A stretch of DNA of 64,000 bases. Origin: Bacteroidota bacterium. GTDB lineage: Bacteria > Bacteroidota > Bacteroidia > Bacteroidales > F082. Both the position numbers and the translations under genes were made by a program. Shown one piece after another: positions 7,752-14,821 of the stretch. Each line of letters begins with the position of its first letter. Position 1 is the stretch's first letter. The notes under the pieces are model-generated. The model was given only the letters and a program-made list of their open reading frames with translations. It made no database searches and was not told where the DNA came from. Where the stretch lies: positions 1-64,000 of the forward strand of contig JAERTD010000081.1 in assembly GCA_016845175.1 (NCBI GenBank), in the 5' to 3' direction.

Positions 7752-9335
7752 ATGGATGAATTAAAAACCTTAAGCAAGGGTGTTGACTATACAGCCAAAA
7801 CCTTTGCCGGTCTGGAGGAAGTTCTTGCACAGGAATTGAATGATTTGGGGGCTTCTGATGTGGAAATTATAACTCGTGGCGTCAGTTTCCGTGGGGATGA
7901 TGCATTGCTTTACAAAGCCAATTATCAGCTCAGGTCTGCTCTTCGGATTCTTAAACCCATCGGTGTTTTCGAGATCAAGAACGAGAAGCAATTATATGAG
8001 AAAGTTCAGCGTATTGACTGGACTGAGGTTTTTAATATCGACCAGACTTTTGTGGTGGAAGCCAATGTGTATTATTCGGAACTGACACACTCACAGTTTG
8101 TTGCTTTGCGAACAAAGGATGCCATTGTGGATCAGTTTCGCGCCAAAATGGGTAAGCGTCCCTGGGTAAATACGGAGGCATCAGATATTTATGTGGATGT
8201 TCATATCAGCCATGATGTGTGTACCATATCACTGGATAGCTCAGGTGAGTCCTTACACAAAAGAGGTTATCGTGTGGCTGCTGATAAAGCGCCCATTAGT
8301 GAGGTCTTGGCTGCTGGTATGATACTCCTCAGCGGTTGGAAGAAGGATTGCGATTTCATAGACCCTATGTGTGGTTCGGGTACCATTGCCATTGAAGCAG
8401 CTCTTTATGCCATGGATATACCTGCCGGTTATTATCGGGACCATTATGCTTTTATGAGTTGGAAGGATTTTAATGCTGATCTCTGGGAAGAAATCAAAAC
8501 AACTGCCAATGATAGTATGGGAGAGTTTGATCATAAGATTGTGGCTTCCGATCGATCGGATAAGGCGGTAGGTATTGCTAAAACCAATATCAAGAAAGCG
8601 GGTCTGCATAAAGATATCACGCTGAAGGTGAGTTATTTCGATGCGCTTGAAGTTGAAGAGGAAAAGGGAATCTTGATTTTTAATCCACCCTATGGCAAGC
8701 GCCTGGAGGAAAAAGGAGAACTCAGGGATTTATACCGCGGTATTGGGGATGTGTTGAAACAGAAATACAGTGGTTTTGAAGCCTGGATCATCAGCCCGAA
8801 TTATGAAGCAGCCAAATTTGTTGGCCTGAGGCCTTCCATGCGTATTCCTTTATTTAATGGGCCCATTGAAGCCCGCCTGATAAAATTTGAGATGTACCAG
8901 GGTAGCAAACGTGGCGAAGCCAGTTTGGATAGAAGGGCAAAGAAATATGATAAAGGGGAAAGTTCGCAGAGAACTGATGGTGGACGTCGATTTGAGAAAA
9001 GAGACAACAGACCTCCCAGAAGTGAGTCAGAGCAGGCAGACAGACCTTCGGGTTTTCGCAGGAAAAGTGAAGGAGATCACCATGATAAGCGCAGGATCGA
9101 GTCGGGCTCTAAATTCAGAAAGGACTCGGACAACAAAAGGGGTGGTTTTGACAAAGGTAAACCCCGTCGTTTTGAGCGGTCAGGTGAAGAGCGTTCAAGG
9201 TTCAGAAAAGATAAAGAGCGGAAGGACGATCAAATTCAGGTGTGGGAAAGCCAAAAGGAAGAAAGAGCCAAGCGAATAACCAAAAAGGACGAACCAGAAG
9301 AAAAAGGTCCACCGAAGAGAAGGAAGCGGTTGTAG
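7752..9335 (+). CDS. rlmL: THUMP-domain RlmL-type rRNA N2-guanine methyltransferase with charged tail
   Basis: 527 residues from the ATG at 7752 (the frame opens at 7731, but a promoter element lies inside that extension). An N-terminal THUMP RNA-binding region covers residues about 10-150 and a Rossmann methyltransferase about 160-380. The SAM-binding motif is DPMCGSGTIAIEAA and the catalytic motif NPPYGKR, as in the RlmL/YcbY N-terminal half, which makes m2G2445 in 23S rRNA. Unlike E. coli RlmKL there is no second methyltransferase domain. Instead residues about 385-527 are low-complexity, rich in Arg, Lys, Asp, Glu, Gly and Ser (for example KRGGFDKGKPRRFERSGEER), probably a disordered RNA-binding tail. 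Substrate position is inferred from family only. Confidence 0.85.
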   Translation: MDELKTLSKGVDYTAKTFAGLEEVLAQELNDLGASDVEIITRGVSFRGDDALLYKANYQLRSALRILKPIGVFEIKNEKQLYEKVQRIDWTEVFNIDQTFVVEANVYYSELTHSQFVALRTKDAIVDQFRAKMGKRPWVNTEASDIYVDVHISHDVCTISLDSSGESLHKRGYRVAADKAPISEVLAAGMILLSGWKKDCDFIDPMCGSGTIAIEAALYAMDIPAGYYRDHYAFMSWKDFNADLWEEIKTTANDSMGEFDHKIVASDRSDKAVGIAKTNIKKAGLHKDITLKVSYFDALEVEEEKGILIFNPPYGKRLEEKGELRDLYRGIGDVLKQKYSGFEAWIISPNYEAAKFVGLRPSMRIPLFNGPIEARLIKFEMYQGSKRGEASLDRRAKKYDKGESSQRTDGGRRFEKRDNRPPRSESEQADRPSGFRRKSEGDHHDKRRIESGSKFRKDSDNKRGGFDKGKPRRFERSGEERSRFRKDKERKDDQIQVWESQKEERAKRITKKDEPEEKGPPKRRKRL

Positions 9336-9391
9336 TTAATAGTAATTAGTTATTAGAAATTAGTGATTGGTCCTTGATTACTAATGATAGT

Positions 9392-9575
9392 TGTCTTCAT
9401 ACCAGACTGGCCTCCCGATTAGTCGGGACAAGAAACCTTCCCGGCTTAAGGGAAATCATTTTAATACTCATTACGATAAACTTTGATTCAATACAATTAT
9501 CAGCATATTTATCAGTTTTATATTCAGGCATTTGCCATTGTGTGTCAATGATGGGTGTCTTCATGCCAGACTGGC
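9392..9575 (+). repeat. Pair of 20-bp direct repeats
   Basis: TGTCTTCATACCAGACTGGC at 9392-9411 and TGTCTTCATGCCAGACTGGC at 9556-9575 differ at one base. Each is followed within a few bases by an inverted repeat: TCCCGA-TTAG-TCGGGA after the first, and the 12-bp hairpin at 9577 after the second. Confidence 0.65.
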
Positions 9576-9576
9576 A

Positions 9577-9695
9577 TTTACTTTTCTCCTTAATGAGAAA
9601 AGTAAACAAAAGAATCAAGAAAAAACGATGCTATCCCCCCACAATGCTATCACACGTCCGCCGTTTTTTCAGGCCAACACTCAGTTTCACATCAT
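9577..9695 (+). repeat. Hairpin-led dispersed repeat, plus-strand copy
   Basis: Begins with a perfect 12-bp hairpin (arms 9577-9588 and 9595-9606, 6-nt loop), followed by AATCAAGAAAAAACGATGCTATCC, a variable stretch, and GTCCGCCGTTTTTTCAGGCC (reported here in pieces of the continuous sequence). The same order appears in reverse complement at 59519-59633, with the blocks TCAAGAAAGAACGA-GCTATCC and CGCCGTTCTTTCAGGCC. This is a two-copy intergenic family of unknown function. Confidence 0.6.
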
Positions 9696-9776
9696 AGTAA
9701 TTGGTAGCTAGTAATTGGTCATTGGTAGTTTTTTTGATATACTGAAACCATTATGAATTTCCATAATACATAATCC

Positions 9777-12563
9777 CTAATAGATTAGCGTCACCATTCC
9801 GGTTTCCTGGTGTTGGTCGCTTGCATTGCCATCTAGACGGTATTGGTAAGTGGCTTTCCAGATATATGTACCTTGTGGAGCAGGGGCTCCTTTGATACTT
9901 CCGTCCCAAACTTCATACTGGTCGTTGGACTGGAACACAATTTGTCCCCAACGGTTGTAAATCTGCCATTCAAAATAGGGTAGGGTGCTGGGTGAAATGA
10001 TACTAAAATCGTCGTTGAGGCCATCCCCATTGGGTGTGAAAGCTGTAGGCACCGTAAATACAAAACGTTCTGTTACGATAACTTCCACCTGTTTGCATTG
10101 GCTTTCGCCACAATCATTTGTCCATTTGGCATAATAGCTTGTGGTCCGGTCTGGTCTGAAGAGGGTGAGCGGATTACCATAGCCCACCAAAGTGCCACCA
10201 CAGGAATCTGTGGTCCATTCCACTTCGTCACCAGAGCCTCCACTTACCTCAAAGTCAATATCCACTTCGTCCAAAATATTTAAAGAATCGATGCTGGCAT
10301 ATGCTGTATCTGCAGTAACAGGCAAGGGATTAATGGTAAGTGATGCAGGACTTAGAAATACAGGCGCGCGGAAGCCATGGCTGTTTTCTACATAGGTATA
10401 GGCACTCCATTCAATGCTTGTGGTTCCGGCTTCTAATGCAAGGAAACCAATATTAAAGATTCTTCCATTGCTCACCGTGTTGGCTGTTAGGAGGTCATCG
10501 CGGTAAATCCCGATAGAATCTCCGAGACTGTAATCATAAGGTGGGTCTAGCTCAGGGCTGATGTTGATAAAATCGAGAAAACCCAATAATGAGGTGTCGA
10601 TTTTGAAAATCAGCTGGTACTCTTGTATATCGATGAAATTCTCCACCATACAGCGAACATATACGGTATCACCCTGACAAATTGTGGTGTCAACCAGTGT
10701 TCCCATAAATGTGGGAGCATCTATTACAGTCAGTTCGGCGGCGGTAGTTGTCACAGGGTCGCAATGGCCAGTTAGCAGGCATCTGTACAGGTTGCCTGTC
10801 ATGTCAGCCGCACATGGGTCGATGTTTAGCAGGGCTGATGTGGTACCGCTGTAGGGTGGAGTTTCGGACAGATCCTGCCAGTTCGTTCCCTGATCCATGC
10901 TAAGTTGCCATTGGTAATTCAGTAAATGACTGGCATCCACCTGGAAACTGGCTGTCTGATCCACTTCCACCAAATAATCGATGGGTTGGCTGTGTATGGC
11001 AATTTGGGGTCTTACCACCACTTCAACAGACAAGGTAGGGGCTGTATTAAAACCATCAGTAACTGTTGCCTGGTAGGTGGTTGTTTCGTCTGGTGACACA
11101 AGAATATTTGTCGTAGTCTCAATAGGGTCTGGACCCACATCAGCTGTCCAGGTGACGCTATAATTGCCTGAGCCCCCTTCAACCTGCAGGTTAAGTGTAG
11201 TTTCCTGTCCGAAACAGATAGTGTCGGGAGTGGCTGTTAGCGTAAGCACATTCAACGGTCCGCCGGTAATATGTATGGTGATGGTGTCGGGTGTTTCACA
11301 GAGTGAGGTCTGGTCGGCTACCATAAAAGTAAACAGGGTAGTTTGCTCCAATTGCTTGGTGTCGGTATCCTGTGATGCGGGATCTTCTACCATGGCATCA
11401 GGAAACCACTCAAATGCCAATGGTCCGGGTGAACCACTCATGCTCCCGTGTAAGGTGGTGGAGGTGCCATAGGGGATGCTGGTGGCGTCTGCACTTACTG
11501 AGGCTGTTGGACTTAGTTTTATATTGATGCTTTTGGTGGTAGTGTCAGAAGAACAAATGTCATCCACAGAAAGACTCACATTGTGAAAGCCGGCGGTTGA
11601 CCATTGTAACTCGTAAGGACCTGCACCATTACCACTGATAACGGTAGCTGCACCAAAATCCCAGTCATAGGTAGCTGTGGGAGGTGCTGAGCCGGTATAG
11701 GTAACCAAAGTGGTATCTGAAGAACAGCTTTGGTTGTCCATACTGAAGTCAGAAGTTGGAACTGCTGCCACCACCACATCACAATCATCGTCATAATAAG
11801 TTACCAATGAAAAGTTGATATCATCAAGGGAAAAATCATTACCGTTGGTGGCTGTATTCTGGTTTATAATACTAATATCCGCAGAGGTTGCTGTACCCGA
11901 ATCCCATTTCTCAAAGAATTTATTCCACTGGCAGGTAACACTACTTGCAGTAAACGGTGTTCCCAGCAACACACCATTTATTCTAAACTGTAAGGTTGCA
12001 GGACTAATTGAAGATAAGCTGGCAACCCATGTTGAGAATTCATATTCTGTATTGGGAGTGATACCCGTAATGGTTTGACTCCAAACCTCAACACCGGCCT
12101 GACCGGCACCATTCACAGCCATAAAATTGACTCCATTACTGGTATGGTCATTATTACAGGTAAAATTGTTGTGGTTGTAGCTGGCATCATCTGTGATGGC
12201 ATAGGTGCCTTCATTCCATAGGCCGTTGGGACCAGGGCTGTATACATAAGAACTTGTAAATCCAACATTACCGTCTTCAAAATCTCCATTATCAACCAAA
12301 TTTGTGGTACTTACGGACCTTCCAGTCAGTGTGTAAACATAGGTGGTGGTTAATATGGGTGTTATGGTAGGTGTTAAACTGGTGGGGTCACTGATGCTGT
12401 TATCAGTAGGTACGGAGGTCCATTCATAGGTATAATTAGACGGCCCTGAACCATTAAGCTGAGTGCTTTGCCCGATACATATGGTTTGGTCATCACCTGC
12501 ATTAACCTGTGCCTGAACAAAGGTCACCATAAACAACAAGCATGGCAGCAGCAGTTTTTTCAT
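9777..12563 (-). CDS. Secreted multidomain T9SS type B cargo with cohesin-like domain
   Basis: 928 residues from the ATG at 12563, where the signal peptide MKKLLLPCLLFMVTFVQA begins; a longer frame to 12653 runs through a promoter and a terminator stem and is rejected. Visible order: an Ig/PKD-like repeat (NAGDDQTICIGQ), a jelly-roll-like region about residues 90-255 starting NLVDNGDFEDGN, PKD-like domains, a cohesin-like module around 640-760 (VYVRCMVENFIDIQEYQLIFKID), another PKD-like unit, and a C-terminal gliding-motility-associated domain at 834-928 (VPTAFTPNGDGLNDDF ... YNRWGQIVF). The last is the type B sorting signal for T9SS export and surface attachment. No enzyme domain is apparent; an adhesin or matrix protein is likely. 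Confidence 0.85.
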   Translation of the reverse strand: MKKLLLPCLLFMVTFVQAQVNAGDDQTICIGQSTQLNGSGPSNYTYEWTSVPTDNSISDPTSLTPTITPILTTTYVYTLTGRSVSTTNLVDNGDFEDGNVGFTSSYVYSPGPNGLWNEGTYAITDDASYNHNNFTCNNDHTSNGVNFMAVNGAGQAGVEVWSQTITGITPNTEYEFSTWVASLSSISPATLQFRINGVLLGTPFTASSVTCQWNKFFEKWDSGTATSADISIINQNTATNGNDFSLDDINFSLVTYYDDDCDVVVAAVPTSDFSMDNQSCSSDTTLVTYTGSAPPTATYDWDFGAATVISGNGAGPYELQWSTAGFHNVSLSVDDICSSDTTTKSINIKLSPTASVSADATSIPYGTSTTLHGSMSGSPGPLAFEWFPDAMVEDPASQDTDTKQLEQTTLFTFMVADQTSLCETPDTITIHITGGPLNVLTLTATPDTICFGQETTLNLQVEGGSGNYSVTWTADVGPDPIETTTNILVSPDETTTYQATVTDGFNTAPTLSVEVVVRPQIAIHSQPIDYLVEVDQTASFQVDASHLLNYQWQLSMDQGTNWQDLSETPPYSGTTSALLNIDPCAADMTGNLYRCLLTGHCDPVTTTAAELTVIDAPTFMGTLVDTTICQGDTVYVRCMVENFIDIQEYQLIFKIDTSLLGFLDFINISPELDPPYDYSLGDSIGIYRDDLLTANTVSNGRIFNIGFLALEAGTTSIEWSAYTYVENSHGFRAPVFLSPASLTINPLPVTADTAYASIDSLNILDEVDIDFEVSGGSGDEVEWTTDSCGGTLVGYGNPLTLFRPDRTTSYYAKWTNDCGESQCKQVEVIVTERFVFTVPTAFTPNGDGLNDDFSIISPSTLPYFEWQIYNRWGQIVFQSNDQYEVWDGSIKGAPAPQGTYIWKATYQYRLDGNASDQHQETGMVTLIY

Positions 12564-12581
12564 GGGTTTGGAATTGGCACA

Positions 12582-12589
12582 CAAACTTA
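12582..12589 (-). promoter_or_regulatory. Promoter -7 element of the type B T9SS cargo gene
   Basis: Minus-strand TAAGTTTG, an exact TAnnTTTG match, 18 nt upstream of the ATG at 12563. It supports that start over the upstream in-frame Met at 12653. Confidence 0.5.
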
Positions 12590-12642
12590 AGGATTTCTGA
12601 TGGCTTCTCCTATTTTTAGATGCCTGCTGACCGATTACGAAA

Positions 12643-12675
12643 AAAACCCACATGGCTTATTTCCATGTGGGTTTT
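12643..12675 (-). terminator. Intrinsic terminator downstream of the M20 dipeptidase gene
   Basis: A perfect 13-bp stem (AAAACCCACATGG at 12643-12655, CCATGTGGGTTTT at 12663-12675) with a 7-nt loop, followed on the minus strand by a T-run. It lies 41 bp past the stop of the dipeptidase gene. Confidence 0.85.
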
Positions 12676-12716
12676 GCTTCTGTCAACTGCCCAACGGCAA
12701 TATGATTTATAATAGC

Positions 12717-14087
12717 TTATTTAGCAATTTCTGCAAAGTACTTATAGAACCAGGTGATGGTTTCTATGCCTTTGTAGAAGTTGTCTACCGGATAGTTTTC
12801 ATTGGGTGAATGGATGGCATCTGCCTCCAGTCCGAAGCCCATTAATATGGACTTGATTCCCAGTTTCTCTTCAAAGGTTGAAATAATGGGAATACTACCA
12901 CCACTGCGCATGGGAATAGGCATCTTGCCATATACTTTTTCATAGGCTTGCTCAGCTGCCTTATATCCAGGTAAGTCGATGGGGCACACATACGCTTGTC
13001 CACCATGTAGTGAATCCACTTTTACCTTAACCGATTTTGGAGCGATGCTTACAAAGTATTCTTCAAACATTTTGGCAATCTTCTCATTGTTTTGGTCAGG
13101 AACCAAACGTGTTGAGATTTTAGCAAAAGCTTTTGAAGGCAACACAGTTTTGGCACCTTCTCCGGTATATCCACCCCAGATACCACATACATCAAATGAC
13201 GGACGTATACCTACCCGCTCAATGGTTGTATAGCCTTTTTCACCATCCAGTTCATCCACATCTATGGCGGCTTTATAGTCATCAGTGCTGAAAGGCGCCT
13301 TGTTGAGCAGTGCTCTTTCTTCTGTGGAAGATTCCAATACATCGTCATAGAAACCAGGCATGGTGAGTTTGTTGTCTTCATCAGTCATGGAGGCAATCAT
13401 ATTGGCCAGCACATTGATTGGGTTTGCCACCGCGCCACCAAACAAACCTGAATGCAGGTCACGGTTAGGTCCGGTTACTTCAACCTGCCAGTAAGCTAAT
13501 CCCCTAAGTCCGGTGGTAATGGAAGGAACATCGGCACCAATCATACTTGTGTCTGAAACCAGGATATAATCTGCACTCAGCATGTCTTTGTTGGCATCAC
13601 AAAAAGCGCCCAGACTTACTGAGCCAATTTCTTCTTCACCTTCAATCATGAATTTAACATTCACAGGAAGGGCATCGCAAGCGACGAGAGCTTCAAATGC
13701 TTTCATATGCATGAATCCCTGACCTTTGTCATCATCAGCACCACGTGCAAAGATTTTACCATCACGAATTTCAGGTTCGAATGGAGGCGTATCCCAAAGA
13801 TCGATAGGATCTACCGGCATAACGTCATAATGGGCATATACCAGAATAGTTGGTTTAGCCGGGTCAATAATTTTCTCGGCATATACTACCGGGTTTCCTG
13901 CTGTAGGCATTACTTCAGCACGGTCCACACCAGATTTGAGTAAGCTATCTTTAAAAAAGTTGGCCATCTTGGTCATATCGTCTTTATGAGCCGATAGTGA
14001 GGAGATGGATGGGATACGAATGGCATCGAATAGTTCAGCCATGAAGCGATCCTTATTGTCTTCGATAAATTGTTTTACTTTTTCCAT
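12717..14087 (-). CDS. M20 family dipeptidase
   Basis: A 456-residue cytoplasmic metallopeptidase of the M20A/CPG2-like dipeptidase group, with two zinc ions at the active site. Motifs: YAHYDVMPVDP (HxD, first metal ligand), ARGADDDKGQ (bridging Asp), EGEEEIGS (general base Glu and ligand Glu), and a dimerisation domain beginning near GPNRDLHSGLFGG. The length is normal for the family and no signal peptide is present. Substrates are likely dipeptides, but specificity cannot be read from the sequence. It is a single-gene unit with its own terminator and is one of several peptide-use genes in the window. Confidence 0.92.
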   Translation of the reverse strand: MEKVKQFIEDNKDRFMAELFDAIRIPSISSLSAHKDDMTKMANFFKDSLLKSGVDRAEVMPTAGNPVVYAEKIIDPAKPTILVYAHYDVMPVDPIDLWDTPPFEPEIRDGKIFARGADDDKGQGFMHMKAFEALVACDALPVNVKFMIEGEEEIGSVSLGAFCDANKDMLSADYILVSDTSMIGADVPSITTGLRGLAYWQVEVTGPNRDLHSGLFGGAVANPINVLANMIASMTDEDNKLTMPGFYDDVLESSTEERALLNKAPFSTDDYKAAIDVDELDGEKGYTTIERVGIRPSFDVCGIWGGYTGEGAKTVLPSKAFAKISTRLVPDQNNEKIAKMFEEYFVSIAPKSVKVKVDSLHGGQAYVCPIDLPGYKAAEQAYEKVYGKMPIPMRSGGSIPIISTFEEKLGIKSILMGFGLEADAIHSPNENYPVDNFYKGIETITWFYKYFAEIAK

Positions 14088-14227
14088 AGGTTTTTATTAT
14101 CAGATTTTTTTGAAGGCGTAAAGGTAGTAATTCCTTTAAAGATAAGATTCTGAATCAGGCCCTTTTAAGTCACCTATACCAGATTTTAACAGTTTTTAAG
14201 AATGGGGTATTTGTCCGGAAGCCGCGT

Positions 14228-14752
14228 TTATTTCCAATGTTGTTGCAACCAAAAGAATAGGCCTATGGAAAGGGCGTGGGTGACATTTAGTGAGCTGATG
14301 GGGCCAGGTATGGGGATATATACTTTATGATCGGCTGTGGTTAATATTTCGTCTTTGATACCACTCACTTCGTTACCGATAAGAAAGGCCGTTTTTTGAG
14401 GAAAACTAAAGTCATAAATATTCTCAGCATCTGCCGTAGTTTCCAGAGCAACAATTTGATAGTCTGCAGGCAGATTTTTTGATATTTCACTGATCTGGAT
14501 CATTTGCCAGGAAGTTTTTTCTGCGCCACCTGATGCTGTTCTGCTGATTTTATGATTTTTATATTCTTGTGTATCGTCAGAAATGAAAAGGCTTTTGAGC
14601 ACGCCAATGTTGCCAGCCAAACGAAGGATAGCTCCCATGTTTTCGGGGCTTCTGATATTATCTGCTATAATGATGGGTCGGGCGATCTGCTCATAGATTT
14701 TGTGCAGCTCCAGCTCATCGTGAAACAATTGGTATGAATTCTGGATACTCAT
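14228..14752 (-). CDS. TrmH/SpoU family RNA 2'-O-methyltransferase
   Basis: 174 residues forming a SPOUT knotted methyltransferase without an N-terminal substrate-binding domain. The three SpoU motifs are clear: NIRSPENMGAILRLAG (motif 1, with the catalytic Arg), AFLIGNEVSGI (motif 2) and IPIPGPISSLNVTHALSIGL (motif 3). It should methylate a ribose in tRNA or rRNA; short Bacteroidota members like this usually lack an assigned target. It lies between two other minus-strand genes and its start is only 17 bp from an upstream terminator, so it is probably transcribed alone. Confidence 0.88.
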   Translation of the reverse strand: MSIQNSYQLFHDELELHKIYEQIARPIIIADNIRSPENMGAILRLAGNIGVLKSLFISDDTQEYKNHKISRTASGGAEKTSWQMIQISEISKNLPADYQIVALETTADAENIYDFSFPQKTAFLIGNEVSGIKDEILTTADHKVYIPIPGPISSLNVTHALSIGLFFWLQQHWK

Positions 14753-14769
14753 GCTGGTAAATATAAAAT

Positions 14770-14806
14770 AAAAAGCCCCGATCCATTAATTGAACCGGGG
14801 CTTTTT
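14770..14806 (-). terminator. Intrinsic terminator after the 815-residue T9SS cargo gene
   Basis: An 11-bp stem (AAAAAGCCCCG at 14770-14780, CGGGGCTTTTT at 14796-14806) with a 15-nt loop, followed on the minus strand by a T-rich run. It lies 16 bp past the stop codon at 14822. Confidence 0.85.
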
Positions 14807-14821
14807 GATTGATTTTATGGA

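Larger units (their letters stand above)
9336..9776. other. Non-coding region with repeats between convergent genes
   Basis: 441 bp between the 3' ends of the methyltransferase and the type B T9SS cargo. Both edges carry low-complexity TAATTAGTTATTAG / AGTAATTGGTAGC-like stretches. Inside are a 20-bp direct repeat (9392-9411 and 9556-9575), a small hairpin TCCCGA/TCGGGA just after the first copy, and a hairpin-led repeat at 9577-9695. A 107-codon plus-strand frame (9374-9697) has no protein-like features. Confidence 0.65.

Noticed and set aside
9374..9697. 107-codon plus-strand open frame
   Set aside because: It spans direct repeats and hairpins and has no start signal or protein-like composition.
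12563..12653. Longer N-terminus of the type B cargo gene
   Set aside because: The added segment crosses a promoter element and a terminator stem, and the signal peptide begins at 12563.
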